Source of the DNA: Oreocharis arfaki
Taxonomy: Eukaryota; Chordata; Aves; Passeriformes; Paramythiidae
Assembly (NCBI GenBank): GCA_013398015.1
Contig: VZRR01009913.1
Location: forward strand, 958,014-1,022,013
Reading direction: 5' to 3'
Length of the DNA: 64,000 bases
A model generated the notes under the pieces. That model was given only the letters and a program-made list of their open reading frames with translations. It was not told where the DNA came from and did not search any database. A program made the translations under genes and the position numbers. Positions 13,001-26,164 of the stretch are shown piece after piece. Position 1 is the first letter of the stretch, and the number at the start of each line of letters is the position of its first letter.

Positions 13001-16000
13001 ACAAAACGAATCCAAATAAGATGCTACTTCTGTGCAGTACATCATTAACTTAATTCTGTAAAAATTTTTCAGCTAAGGGCTTAAAGTATCAGACAACAAC
13101 TTATCATCCTGTATGAAGAAAATATTGAGAAGAAAAGCTATTTTAAAACTAGTTGCATAGACTTCAACACATTCTAGAGCAGACCTTATTTTCATAAACT
13201 TCACAAGTTAATATGCTATTTTTACGAGAGATAATCAGCAGGATTATGTAGAAAGATGTTGGCACTGTAACACACACAGTAAAACAATTCTCAAAACACT
13301 AGTCATTATTTTCAGTTATGTTTTCTATTTGATTGTTAGAAGCCAATCTTGTTGATCCAGCAATATACACTTGGCTTTGCAGCCACTGTTGCTGCTTAGT
13401 AATGTCTTGGGAAATCCTATGCCTTTGAAACTCCATGCAAATCATCTAAAAGGAGCCAACATTAACACTCAGGCTGAATTAGAAAATAGAAAAATATACG
13501 AAGAAAGTTGTTTAAGGACAAAGTTGTCTCCAGCTAAAATTAAGCACTGATTCACAGTGACATTATAAAAACACTAAACTGTACATTAAAATTCCTAAAC
13601 ATCGCTGCTATTCACAACAGGCCAATGCAAACATTTGTTACTTCTCTGTCTGAGAGGGAATTTGTAAGTTAGGAAAATGATGTCAGTATAAAAGAATTCA
13701 AAACTAATTTTATCTGATGGGCAAGTGAGTTAAAGTACTGAGATACTAAATAAATATTTGACAGCACCATTCCATAGTATAATTTATTTCACATATGCAC
13801 TAAATTAAAAGGAAAACTTTCCTAAACTGCAAGCAATTTCCAGGCAAACCACTAAGCAAGATGATGGTGATCGCTGTCATTGTGTCATGGTACAGCAGCT
13901 TCTTACCCTTGCAAAGGTCACCAGAGTTTTGAGAAAATAATCAAAACCACAAGGCAGGGAATGGTACAGTAAGTTCAGTTTTGTCACACTTGTGACAGGG
14001 AATTTTATTTTATACCACCGAGCATTTCTGCTCATGAGGATGAGGAAACAATGCTGAGTGCCTGGCCTTGTATTTGTGTCAGTAGGGCCTTAGCTATTGA
14101 TAAGGAGTTCAGAGTTTTGCCTATCAATGGGCATTGCTGGGAAAATTCACCCCAGCATGATAGGGCTGTTTTTAAGACCCTATTTTAAAACTTTGATGCG
14201 TCTCAATAACGGAGTGCGTGGAAATGTGTTATTCATGCAACGACCAGTTCTCATGGGCACACAATGGCACAGGAAGAGACACAAGAGGTGTGCAAGAACT
14301 ATAAGATGGGATGTACAAACAGACCCAGAGCACAGAAATGCCTGCAGAGAGTATACCAAGATACAGTGTGTGCCATTTCCTGTCGTGTGCCAAAATGGCA
14401 GTTGCAGAGACGCTACACGTTTAGGTCCCCACAGTTTTGGCAAGGTTCGACTATGCAGTGGCTCTTTCCAGAGTAGATTTTCTATGAAAAGCTTGATTAT
14501 CTGACATACAAGCAAAGAAAAAACAGTCTCATATCATTACAAGGGTATAGTACTGCATGTGTAATACTGTAATTATGGAGAGATAATCAGCCTGGTTTAG
14601 ACCTTGCTGAAACCCAAGGGTCAAAGTTAGAACTGAAATTCCTGGAAATTGAGAGATTTTTATGCAGGATTTTTATTAAATCCCCTGTAGAGACAATAAA
14701 TAGCTGCAAAGTTCAGCAGGTTTATATCCCAGAGGACTTATCAAGGGCAAGATTTATAACTAATGGGGAAATATAGGTAACACTTAAAAATGCAAGCTTT
14801 AGCTATATGAAATATAATATGGTTTGTAACATTGTATGCTTTTAAAATTGCTGTATACTTCACAAAAATGTTTTGGCTATTAAATGCAAACCAAAAAGTG
14901 TTCAATATTAGTTTCACTTACAAAACAATCATCATAAAATCTGTGCTTTTTGCCCTTTACAGAAAAAGGAGAGTTGTAGACATCTATTGTCAAAAAACCA
15001 TAACAAGCAAAATGCAAATGAAAACCCGATTTATGTGGTGAGACTAAAACCAGAATGACAACTTTTTTTTTTTTCTTTTTTAGTACATTTCATGGGTTTT
15101 GCTTTTTTTGCTTAATTTGCTCCCATAAATTAGAGAAGCCAGGAATATCTACCGATTATCCTACAAATCATGAAGCCTTAACTAACATGTCTTTAACACT
15201 CTTGAACTATTGAAAGTGAATACAGACAGCATTGAAGGTTCTACACTAATCTTTGCTCTCAATGTAACAATTTATATCATATGTCAATATACACGCTCTC
15301 TTCTTCTTGATGTACTTTCTGTCATGTACACAAGGTCCTTTTTCCAGAGAGTGCTAATACAGAAACATGCATTTGTTGTGAGGCTTCACTAATACAATGC
15401 TGGGTCTGTATGGCACTTTGGCATTGTTCTGGGCGAAAAGCATTACATGCACGTAAGCTGTGTCATTAGAAAGGACAATTTGGGAGATCAGAAAGCGTGC
15501 AAGCGAGAAAGAAATTGGTGGTTCTGAAAGAAAATAGTGGTGCTAGGAAGTCAACCTTTTATCTTCCTAGGCTTGCAGTGCAACATAATCACCAGCCTGA
15601 AGTAGCTGTTCATTTTGTTTATCATTGTAAAATAAACCCTCTTTTTGTGCATGTACGTTCTGTCACACTTTGGAATTGACTACAAATCATGTCTATAGAA
15701 CCACCAGAAAAAAGCATTTTCTAACAATGAGCAGGAGGAGTTAGAAGGCTGACTTGTAAGTCAGTACTCACTCAGTTATCTACTACTAGGCTGATTTCCA
15801 AACTTCAGAGGTCTCTATATCTTCTTTTGTAATTTCTCCTGTTTTAAAGCTTCTAGCCTAATTGCCCATGTACAGCTGCTATACATGCAATCTCATGGGC
15901 AAGTACACCTGTCCCCAAGCTGGACACAGACTGGATACAACTGTTTGGTTTGTAGAAGTCGAAAGAGTTATTTGAATGACAGGTTTAGGTAATTTGTAGC

Positions 16001-17464
16001 AGGTGTTTGGAGTGTCTGTATTACTGCTAACTACAGGGGAAATAACAACTGTTAATTTTAATAGCATCTCTGAGAATACGAATGCATGGTATAAAGTTGT
16101 GGTATACTGAATGAGAGTTGTTTTAGTAACACTTTATTTAAACAGCTACTGTGAATGCCAAATAATGTGCACCTAAATTGGTGAAATTCAATGAAAATAT
16201 ATTGCAGCTACATCTGCCTCTGACCACACCTGGTGTGAACTGAAGCATGATGTATTCTGGGATCTGACTAGGCTAAGTGCCACACAAGACCTGGCTTATT
16301 CTTTGGTAACTATAAAATTGACAGAAGGCACCTTGTTTTTGACAGGAAATGGCTTCAATAAAGTTATTGTCACCACAATACCTTACTTTTTCAATGTAAT
16401 ATTACTGAAAAATACATTTTTGGTAGGCGAAAAATTTTACCATGGGATCTAAAGGCAATTGCACTGCTCTTCTTTCTCTGATCTTTAAGTACATTGACTG
16501 CCAGCTTTTCCTTCATTTCTCACTCCTGTCATGACCCCAGTGCAGGGCTTGGTAGTCCATCAAACTGTGCTAGTTTCTCTTCTGGCCTTTTTCTGAGTAC
16601 AGGCTTCACTTCCTGCTGATCTACATGGTGCCTGGAGAATTGGTTCATTTTGAAATGAGGTTGGTTTACCACCCTGTGTTGTAAATGTCACTCTAAACAG
16701 TGCAAACACATATGTTGGTTTGGCTTATCCGTGTCTTTCAAATCCTCTACGTTATGCTCCAGTAAATTTTACCACAGAACCTCTGCAACAGGCACATTAC
16801 ACCCACCTGAAACCTAATTCTCTACAAATATGCTCACGCAAATGCCTTGCTTCTCAGTATCATTCTCAAGTTCATTTCAGTAGCTCGGCCATTCTTGCTG
16901 CCAAGTGTCATTTTCATCTGAAAAGGGTAAAAAGACAAGCGAAGAGAAACAAATACGTCTACAAAATTTAAAAAATTGATAAGGCAGCTGGAACTGATGT
17001 TTGCTTGTTTGTGATCTCAGATTTGCAACAAGGGTGTGAAATTAAGATTCTCAGACTTTTGCTGAGCTGAGGAAAATCAAATGGTGGGAGGAAAGGGATT
17101 GTGAAGAAAAATTCTTAAACCAGTCAGGGCCTGACTCCTGCTTCACTGAACAAGAAACCAGTCTGACTCCATTCACTATAAAGGAAATACAGACACTGTG
17201 TTTGCAGACCCAGCACATGCAATACAGGTACTTCTGTGGCATCCATTACACAAAGGCTGCAGCTTATCTCGCAATATCTGCAGCCCTGGATTATCCTTAC
17301 CTTTTCTGAGAAGAAACACCCTTTGATCCATCCATCCACAGGATAGCTGGAACCTTCAGGCTCCAGGACCATGCCAATGAAAGAGGTAAGCAGAAGAGGT
17401 AAAGCCAGAATAAAGTAGCATCCCCTCGTCTGGGTCACAGCTCTCTTGTCTGGGGGGGTCAACA

Positions 17465-18088
17465 AGGCAAAGCATCAGCAGCGACAAAGAAGGCCAACTG
17501 CTTCCTGGGCTGTATTAACAGCAACACATCCAGCAGTTTCAGAGAAGTTAATATCTCCCCTTGCTCAGCACTTATTAGACCAGATCTGGAATACTGCATA
17601 AAGTTTTCAATCCCCAGTACAAGATAAACTGGAGTAAGCTCAGTGAAAAGACACCAAAGTGGTTAGAGTTGGAGTGCTTGTCCTGTGGGAAAAGGCTGAA
17701 TGACCACAGCTTGTTAAGCCTGGAGGAGAGAAGGATTTGGACCTACTAGAAGACTGCCAGTACCTGTTGGGAGGCTGTGGAGAAGACAGAGACAGGCTCT
17801 TTACACAGTGGTACAGGACGGAAGCACAAGAGACAACAGTTACAAGATAAAAAGCAGGCTTTTACCAGATATTAGGAAACCCTTTTTCTCTGTTAGGATA
17901 ATCAGGGAGTGGAACATGTCACCTAGAAAGACTGTGTCATCTCCATCATTGGAGGTTTTAAAGACCAAACTGGCTAAAGTCCCAAGCCACCTGCTCTGAT
18001 CTTAGAGCCAATCCTACTCTGAGCAACAAGTCAGACAGGATGACTGCCTGAGATCCCCTCCAAGCTGAATTACTCTGTGATTCTGTAA
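17465..18088 (+). mobile_element. CR1 LINE fragment, 3' end
   Basis: About 620 bp of a 5'-truncated CR1 retrotransposon in + orientation. Near 17487 it still reads KKANCFLGCIN and then a relic of ALIRPDLEYC, the C-terminal tail of CR1 reverse transcriptase. It continues through the region matching 'LEERRI' and 'GRLLPDIRKPFF' and the 3' UTR, ending TTACTCTGTGATTCTGTAA. Frame breaks show that it is dead. The 192-bp open frame at 17808-17999 lies inside it and is not a host gene. Confidence 0.88.
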
Positions 18089-21000
18089 TACTAAATCATT
18101 ATGTGTCCTGTTCAGAAAAACAGCTGCTGGAAAAGGCAATTTTAGTTACCTCTTATGTGTTGATTTTACTCTGTCTGACATTCTGCACTCAGAAGAATGC
18201 TTGGTTGCACTCCGAAAAATTTCAAGGCTAGTCCAAAATCATGCCTCTCTTCCCAATTAATAAGTTCTATAGAGCTGACTCTTGGGAAATGTACAGACTT
18301 CCAGTGTTTCTGCTTGATTTTTTTTCTTCCAGCACCCTGTCTCCCAAATTCACACCTCAACCGTGTTCTGCTGCTGTAGTCAGTAAATGCCAGGAATACA
18401 GCAGAAGGATGACCATGGATAATTCCAGTGCAACCACATAAAATCAGAGGGAAAACATCAGGGAGAAATAATGCTGCAGAATGTTATAAAATAAGTATTT
18501 TCAAGCCAAGTAATTTAATCGGTATGTAAAAAAGTTTTTTTTCTACCTTACTTGCACAAGATTAACTTGTTTGCTGCCACTTTAGGATTGATACTTTTTC
18601 TCAGAACAGAAGATTACACTACACAAAGTCACACTATACATTATTGGTATTAAGAGCTCAGCATCAAACTCACACTTTTAACAATGATAACTTTTTCTGC
18701 CTGAAATCTGCTATTGCTTCACCCCACTGCCACCACTCCTCCGTAAAACATCTGTTTTCCATCCATCCTCACTCTCCTCCAAATTCTGACTCCTCTCCCC
18801 ACAGCTTCAGTGATCCCAAGCCTGCTCTTTTTCTGGCTGCTTCCTGCCTTCCTTGTTAGCCAGACAATGACTGGCAGGAAGCGAAAACATGTAAGGTCAA
18901 TCAGTCTGCTGCAGAAAGTATACACAACAGATGCAACAAATGCACAGGCTTTGTAATAATCCTGTAGATGAACATCACAGGAGGTAAGGCACGCTCCAGC
19001 AAGTGACCTTAAATAACACATAAATCGGCATAAGAAAGGAGACACTGCAGTTATCTGTGAGAATGTGAGGCCTGGCACCCAACATCTGCGTTGTCTACAG
19101 TTTCCCCTACAGGCAGGTGATGCTCAGGCTCTACAAGGAACAACTTGGGGAACGTCTGTTTGCCTCCTCCCAGTAATGGGACATCACATCTATGTCAGAT
19201 GGAGCCAACAGCAAGTATTCAAGGGATCAGGGCCTCTCCACACACAAGGTAAATGCTTTTATACCACTTAGCACTGGATCTAAAATGTTCATGGAATTTC
19301 AAGGAAATCCTAAACCATACCAGATCTTGACCCACTGATGTCAGTGTCATTTTTCCAATGGACTTATTGAAATTGGGACCTTTCCCTAGAGTAAATAAAG
19401 TAATTGTTCCATCCTGTGCCTTTGAAATGTTTTCTCTAGATGAGGTACACTGTGGGTGTTATTTGATGTAATTCTGGAAAATCTCTATTCCTGCAAAGTG
19501 CTCGTCCTCCAGAAAATTAAAACAGCATCATACTTTTCTATCTCCCAAATAAAGTACAATCAAAAGAAAAATATATACATGAATTGCAGAGTATGAATTC
19601 CTGAACTAATTTCAATAATGCCGGCAGAATTAGAATGCAGATTAATTTAATTCTGTGACTGCTGAGTAAAGAAACTGATAAAGTTACGGATTTTTTTGGC
19701 GTGCCTTTATTTTTCTGGTAATGAAGGGACACAAAAATATATTCCGTATGAATCCCTATATTGTCTAAATAACATATTGAATATGAAGTAAGTGTGATTC
19801 ACCCCTCATAATTTATTATTCTCTTCACAAATGTGGTTATTACAACAGTTGCAGTGGTGCCATTAGGATTTTGTCACCATTTCATGTAAACCAAACTGAC
19901 AGCTATTTTTATATCTTACATATCCAATATCTAAGAGATATTTCCTACATAAAAATGTAGAGATTGTGGAAATTCTTTAGAAATATGGTCTTGGCCTTGT
20001 TTTTGCATGTTCTTCTATGTTATTGAACACTTTTTTGGATACGTTATAAAATTTCTAATCAACCATTAGTAACAGGTTTAGCAGTGGTTTCAACCTCCCT
20101 CAAAATCCTTGCTCTCATTTTTATTCCATAGCAGGCGATTTAGGGATCTATCTGCAAACACTTGCTATACAAAGCAGTGCTTCTTATCATTAATAGTCCT
20201 TGTGAAATCAAGGTGCAAGTACTTTACCTAGTGATGGGAGTCTGGAGGACTGGAGATGAAGCTGCAAATGTTCATTTAATTTTGGGAGGACATTCAGGCA
20301 GGCCATGTTTCACACTACAAGTGTATAAATACCATGTTCAGTAACACCCTTCTAGTTCTAACACTGCCTCTGCCCAGTTGCATGTCATTGAACAGGGGTC
20401 ATACTGGGCCGTGATTCAGTTTATCTTGATTTAGAATAGAAACAAAAACTGTTCCTGGGCATTTGGGAACAAAATGCTTCATTAGATAATTTGAGAACTA
20501 ACAGTGCCAACGACAGAAGTACGCTGAAGTTTTCAGTGGAAATGTACCCCTCTGAAAATCCATGAAAAAAAAAATTTCAAAAAATCTTACCCTATACATC
20601 ATTTTATGTGGCCATCACATTTGTGACTCCCACTGTTTCTGTATCCAGTGGTCCCACCCAGGGGTCCCTTACACTAAACACTAAACAGCATTAATCCTGA
20701 CAGCATTAATATTTATGCTTCACTTTGTACATATAATTGTGTTTGTATCTTGAGGCATCTAATTTCAAGCTCCCTATACAGTCAATAGGGAGCATGTGCA
20801 TTCTTTATTTTTTGCAGGTCATTATAAAGACGAGATCTTCTTCTAGCCTAAGCAGCTAATTTAGATGCTTAAAACTCAGCTGTGTCTAAAACTCTGCATT
20901 GAAGCAACTGAATGCCAACAAAAGAAAAACCTCAGGCATGAAGTTTGAAGGGGTAATTCGGGGAGGAATCATTACCAAAAGGAGCAGTGACTATATAAAT

Positions 21001-22859
21001 AAGGTATCTGCTGTCTCTTCATCCGTGTTCTGTACCGTGCTCCAATCTTTTGTTGGTGAGCAAGATGAGAAGGACCTCTCCGCATTTAAGTCTAATCCAA
21101 AGAGTCTGGGGTTTCACAATGTTTGCTTTTTCAAAGAATCAAGCACATTTTTCAAATTTAAGAAATCACAAATAAGAAATATATGACAATGGAAATGGCA
21201 GAGGCATGAAATAGCTCTTCTGTTAAAGCAACAGAATGTTTTCAAAGTTTAGAGAAAACAGACACCCTGCCAAGGCATTTGACCACAATAATTTTCATTT
21301 TTCACTTAAAGTTCTAGAATTTATCCTCTCCTTTGCTTTTATCCAATAAAACTCCATTCAAGTTTCTACCTACTGAGACAAAACAGATGCAATGATTTTT
21401 AGTTTAAGTGACCAACAGCTAACTACATTAAAAGGCTTTTATTTCACAGTTGCAAACTAACATTATTGGAAAACTCCAAGATGCAAAGAATGGGTTTATC
21501 AAACATAATTTTCAAATGGTGGAATCATTGGAAGCTATGATACACATAGCCTAAATTCAAATGTTATGTCTGCTAAATTTTATGAATAATTTGACTGCGA
21601 CAAGCTGAGATTTTTTTCTGGTACTTTTATGCAAATAAATAGACATGCCTTCCCCCAAAATACAAAGCTCAAGAAAAAAATCTTTGCAAAGCATCTTTAA
21701 GAGTTCACATTTGTATCCTTTAGTGAGTGGCTTATAAATGTCTTTAAATTAAAAAGAAAAAAACCCTAAAAGCTCTGCAGCACAGTGTATAAACAAAGGA
21801 TTTTATTGTATTTTGCAAAGAATATCCTATTCCATCACTGCTTCTGCCACCCTAATATGTTCACATGACTGCAACAAATGGTAACTAAATCAAAGGAGTA
21901 TTAAACAATAAGTTTTATTGGCATTTATTATGACACAGACAGAACATTAGGACATGCAATAAAATACCACTCTGATTGTGAACCTAAGTTTTATTTTTAT
22001 TTGCAACCACACAAATCCTACTACAGTGACTTTTTATAGCTCTAATTTTGCTTCATTTTTTTTAACATAGTTCCAAGCCAGCTATGCTAGGCTACTGAGG
22101 AAACCATACATGGTCAAACTGCTACCAAATTACCCTGTGTACTGTCAACACACATATGCAACAGCAGCTAAACATATGTATTATGTGCTTCTCAGGAACC
22201 CAAGTTAATTTTTCAAACTTTTATAAATTTGTTCTCCCAAACAAATATTTTCTAAGGTAAATATGATAGAAATTTCAACACCTCTTACTTACACTGGAAA
22301 TTAAATTAGAAACACCTGAGTGGAGATCCTTCTGCACGGCAAAAGAAAGAGTGCTCTGAAATGCAATTTAAATATACCAGGTTAGAAGAAGCATGTAGTG
22401 AGAAAATTCTGGAGCCGGATATGGAAGAACCTCTATAGCAGCTGTCTGGTTTTGCGCTTGGTGAACCAAGTAGGTGAGGGTAACCAATCACACAGACACT
22501 TACAGGACTGATGCCATGGCTTATCAAAGTCTCTCACACAGATGATAATTGTCAAACTTTGCCAACTCATTATTATTATTTGAGTGACTGTGGTAAAGTT
22601 CAAAGACTTTATCTGGTTGAATTTTTGTTCTTTGTTTGCATAAAGTAATTTTCTGCTGCAAAGATTCACTAACACGAAACTGAGTCTAAAAACACCATTT
22701 TGAATTTTCCTAAAATAACAAGAACACAAAGGAAGGACCAACCTTGGACTATCAAAACCAGGAAAAACAGGTGTTGTGGGAATGTCTTAAACACAAACAT
22801 GTCACACATCATCTATTTGTGCCTGAAAATACTGTCTGGTTGACATTCAGAAGACTTCC
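18089..22859. other. Upstream sequence, nothing recognised
   Basis: AT-rich non-coding DNA between two CR1 fragments. Open frames are short and have no protein features. TTTATT words at about 21800-22000 would read as AATAAA on the minus strand, but no minus-strand coding exon lies nearby to make them a credible 3' end. Confidence 0.7.
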
Positions 22860-23590
22860 TGTAAGTCCTGCAAGTAAGTGCAGGTTACTCATGACCTTGT
22901 CCAGCCCTGTTCTGAAACAACACCAGAAACACCACTGTCTCTCTGACCCCTGTTCTAGTGCACAGCCACTCTTATTGCTGCAAACCTTCTTCTATCCAGC
23001 TGGAATTTCCCTTTTTGCAACTTGTGACCATTATCTCTTAGTATTTCACAGAAGTCTTCAAGGAGACTCTGGCTTTGTCTTCTCTACAACCCCCATTTTA
23101 GGTAGCAGAAGCTTGCAATCCACCTGGATGTCTCATCTAGATTAAACGAGCACCTGGTCTCCCCTTGCTTGGCACAGCCTGCAGCCCACAAACACTGTAG
23201 TGCTCTTACACTGGGTTCTCTCCACTTTGTCAACACCTCTCTGATGATGAGGACCCAGACCTGCTCACAGCACTTCAGATGCAGTCTCATGGGTGTTGAA
23301 CAGATGGATACAATCACTTCTCTCAGCTTCCAAGCTACTCCCTTGCTAAATGCAGTTTTTTGTTGCTGCCAGAGCTCACTTCTAACTCGTGTTCAGCTCA
23401 TTGTTCACCTGGACCCTCAGTTCCTTTTGTACAGAGCTGCCCCAGACTGTGGTTTTGCAGGGGGATACCTCATCACAGGTGCAGGACTTGGCATTTGCCT
23501 TTGCTGAGTGTCCCGAGATACCTATCAGCCCATTTTTGCAGCTTGCAAAGGTCCCTCTGAACGGCTGCCCTGTCTATCAGCAAGTTACAC
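22860..23590 (-). mobile_element. CR1 LINE fragment, antisense
   Basis: Read on the minus strand this is CR1 ORF2 tail. Around 23480-23575 the complement encodes QRDLCKLQKWADRYLGT and then SKGKCQVLHL, the conserved 'QRDL..L.KWAD' and 'KGKCQVLHL' segments of CR1 reverse transcriptase. The rest, toward 22860, corresponds to the following tail and the 3' UTR. It has many frame breaks. The + strand open frames across it (22744-23145, 23169-23507, 23389-23745) are antisense shadows. Edges are approximate; the typical terminal repeat is not visible at the 22.86-kb side. Confidence 0.8.
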
Positions 23591-24544
23591 ACTTCTCACG
23601 ATCCAGGAGTGAGGTGGCTGAGGACGCACTGTGCCACTTTACCAGTGTTGGAAGGAATGGGTCAAAGGCAGAAAACTGGCAAGGAGGACTGCAAATTACT
23701 CAGTTGACCTTGCAGCTGGGAATAACTCTTGGTGAGCCTGCGTGAAGAGCATCCCAGTGATCGTCTATCATGGATCGAGTTTAACAGTGTCTGTGTCTCT
23801 GCTTGGGTACCTCTGCTTGGCCCCGGTGTTGCATTGGAGATCCCCTAGTTAGCGAGATAATGGAAATAAATTTACTCTTAAATTTAAAACTCTTAAATAC
23901 ATTCCTTTCTAGCTGTGAGATTGTGGTTGTCCCAGCTGCTGGCCTGTTTCAGCTTACAGGGGTTTTTTGATTAAAATCTTCTTGAATTTTCAGGTGCTAG
24001 CACAATATGGACAAAAAGGAGTCCAGAAAGTCAGTAGTGTGGTGCTGTAACACCATTAGATGGTCCAGACTCAAAGGGTTGGATTCCTGTCACTCACACC
24101 CTAAACAAATATATATAGGTGGCAAATTCATGGCTGTCTTCTCTTTCTTGTGGGATGAAACAAGCAGCTTTTTTCATATAGTCTTTTCACACATAAAATA
24201 TTGAGTCAAATCTATTTTGCAACAATTCACTCCTTCTGACAGTTTTTGATCAAATGAGAACTGATGTTAGGCGATGGAGAGTCTACTCACACATTTGCCT
24301 CCTGTCTTGCATCTCTTACAAAAACACATCCAAATTTAGTTAATTATCCTGAATTCCTCCTCATCAAAGATGGTTGATGTTCTGTAATGCCCCTTCTTTT
24401 TGCAAAATCAGATCTTTTTTTTCCTTCAAGTTGTTGCAACTTGAACTGATTCTAATTCCCTAGATTTATTTCCTTTTACAGTAGTGATAGGGATGTTTGC
24501 CACTATCCTTGTAATACAGTCCAGAGATTTGCCATGTGAATTAA

Positions 24545-24564
24545 ATATATATATATGTATGTAT
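24545..24564. repeat. AT/GT microsatellite
   Basis: ATATATATATATGTATGTAT, a short dinucleotide run. Confidence 0.85.
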
Positions 24565-24630
24565 CTTGGGGAAAATTTTTTTTTTTAATGTGAACAAATA
24601 GAATTTAGAAACTGCTAGTCTGCAATTCTG

Positions 24631-24652
24631 CATTGCAATTGCAATTGCAATG
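24631..24652. repeat. 22-bp perfect palindrome
   Basis: CATTGCAATTGCAATTGCAA followed by TG reads the same on both strands. It is built from three overlapping ATTGCAAT words, close to the C/EBP half-site arrangement. Flanking TCTGCA words extend the symmetry imperfectly. It is about 1.1 kb before the CpG island. Confidence 0.9.
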
Positions 24653-25349
24653 TTCTGCAATTCAGCTGAACATGTCTGAATTGTTTATACATATTTCACA
24701 TTTCTGAGGCCTTCTTCCCTACTATACAAACCAGATCAGCTGTATCAACCAAGCCGTTCTCCAAAATCTGGAGAGTAGAAGACAGCAGATTCAGAGATGT
24801 GCCAACAAATGGTATGTGCATGTACCAACTATTTCCGTGCAGGTTCTGAGAAAGGACACTTTCGTAAGAAACTATTTTTTACTGTTAATCAAACCAGAAT
24901 GCTTCATTCCTTAAAGGAATGAATGCAGCCTGTTCCAAATAGCAAACTCCTGTAACACTGCAACGACCACTTATGGTTCTTAGAAATCTGGAGGGCTGAA
25001 TCAACAGAAAACAATACCTGCTGGGGCAGTTTTTTCTTCATAATTTTTCCCATCTCCTCGTTTTTGCACGTGGTATTGTGACTGCTGAACAGATGTGACC
25101 CGTAAGTGTGCTACTAACAATGTTGTATTTGGCTTTGACAGTGGTTTTACGCAGAGAGTGTTTGCAGAAGCAAGCCGTGCTCTTACTGACAGCATGCATT
25201 GCCTGAAAGCTCTTGGCTGGCTGACAGACCAGCTTTTGTGGATTTTTCCGTAGCAATTTAGGATGTTATCTTCCCCTGGCCATCTACAGTCGTGGTTGCA
25301 ATTTGCAGCCCCCGAGGTGGCCAAGGCAGCATCTCGGACCGAAGTTGTC

Positions 25350-25686
25350 ATTGCTCTCCTGAACTACCTGAGGGGAGGTTGTACCCAGGTGAGAGCTGGC
25401 CTCTTCTACCTGCTTGCAGTGAGAAGACCAGAGGTAATGGCCTGAAGCTGAGACAAGTGAGATTTAGATTAGATATTAGAAAATGTAAAAAGTCACTGTT
25501 AGGGTGGTCAGGCATTGGAACAGGGTACCCAGGGAGGTGCTGGACTCCCCATGTCTAAGAGATGTCTGGATCTGGCGCTGGGTGATGTAGTTTAGCGGTT
25601 TAGGGGTGCCAGTGGTAGTGCTGGGCTGATGGCTGGACTTCATGATCTTTAAGGTCTCTTCCAACCTTGACGATTCCCTCATTCCC
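25350..25686 (+). mobile_element. CR1 LINE fragment next to the FBXL2 CpG island
   Basis: The sequence follows the CR1 3' region: CTGAACTACCTGAGGGGAGG, then AGATTTAGATTAGATATTAG, GTGGTCAGGCATTGGAACAG, and TGATCTTTAAGGTCTCTTCC near the 3' end. It lies in + orientation and stops about 50 bp before CpG-rich DNA begins. It is 5'-truncated and non-coding. Its 3' terminus (GACGATTCCCTCATTCCCTG) is a decayed form of the usual 8-bp terminal repeats. Confidence 0.88.
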
Positions 25687-25924
25687 TGTCTCCAGGAGGT
25701 CACCCTGCCCAATGCCAATACAATGCCAGGCTGCAGACGGAAGGTGCAGGGTGCAGCTACACCTGCGCTGGCAGCACGCAGCAGACCCCCGCGGGAGCCG
25801 GCAGCCGCCCGAGCCCCTCTCCGGTCCGCAGGGCCGGCTCCCGCTGGATGCCAGCCCTTCCCCCGGGAGGCGGCGCGGGGTGGGCCGGCCCCACGGCGCA
25901 GGGGCGGTGCCGGTCACGCGGGCG

Positions 25925-25949
25925 NNNNNNNNNNNNNNNNNNNNNNNNN
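25925..25949. other. Assembly gap (25 Ns)
   Basis: A run of exactly 25 Ns sits in the densest part of the CpG island. A round number suggests a gap of unknown true length, as is common where GC-rich avian promoters fail to sequence. The FBXL2 first exon may be partly or wholly lost in it. Confidence 0.98.
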
Positions 25950-26084
25950 GGGCCGGGCGGCTCAGCCCGAGGGGTGGGTGGCGGGCGGGGGAGCGCGGGG
26001 CGTGTGCGGTGCGGATGCGGGGCTGGGCGTGCGGCCCGGCGCGGGGCTGCGCCCACTCACGCTGTAGACGAGGGGAAAAGAGAG

Positions 26085-26164
26085 TGTCTGTCTGCCCCTC
26101 TGTCTGTCTGCCCCTCTGTCTGTCTGTGTGCCTGCCCCTCTGTCTGTCTGTGTGCCTGCCCAGA
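26085..26164 (+). repeat. CTGT-based minisatellite
   Basis: Two 16-bp units, TGTCTGTCTGCCCCTC, are followed by two 24-bp units that insert TGTGCCTG before the final block. It lies in the CpG island downstream of the N gap, so it is in FBXL2 5' UTR or the start of intron 1. It also produces long spurious open frames on both strands. Confidence 0.93.

Larger units (their letters stand above)
1..17464. other. Upstream sequence, no supported gene
   Basis: AT-rich DNA with only short, uncorrelated open frames on both strands (longest 135 codons at 14097-14504). None has a recognisable domain, splice-site support or coding-like composition. A somewhat GC-richer patch at about 4320-5090 and another at about 10900-11200 contain no motif I know. 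In mammals the neighbour upstream of FBXL2 is SUSD5 on the opposite strand. I looked for its link domain and sushi repeats on the minus strand and saw neither. Noncoding transcripts or distal untranslated exons cannot be excluded. Confidence 0.7.
23591..25349. other. FBXL2 upstream region, non-coding
   Basis: About 1.75 kb between the antisense CR1 and the promoter-proximal CR1. It contains the 24.55-kb microsatellite and the 24.63-kb palindrome. Open frames (for example minus 25001-25351) have no recognisable content. Confidence 0.7.

Noticed and set aside
14097..14504. 135-residue + strand open frame and a 111-residue minus-strand frame over the same DNA
   Set aside because: Both strands are open, there are no conserved motifs and no splice or promoter context. 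Most likely chance.
17124..17465. 113-residue minus-strand open frame with a hydrophobic N-terminal segment (FILALPLLLTSFIGMVL) and several cysteines
   Set aside because: It briefly suggested a secreted or membrane protein, and SUSD5 would be on this strand, but it contains no link or sushi pattern and abuts a CR1.
22744..23745. Open frames on the + strand at 22744-23145, 23169-23507 and 23389-23745
   Set aside because: They are antisense to a CR1 reverse-transcriptase remnant whose minus-strand reading gives the KGKCQVLHL and KWAD motifs.
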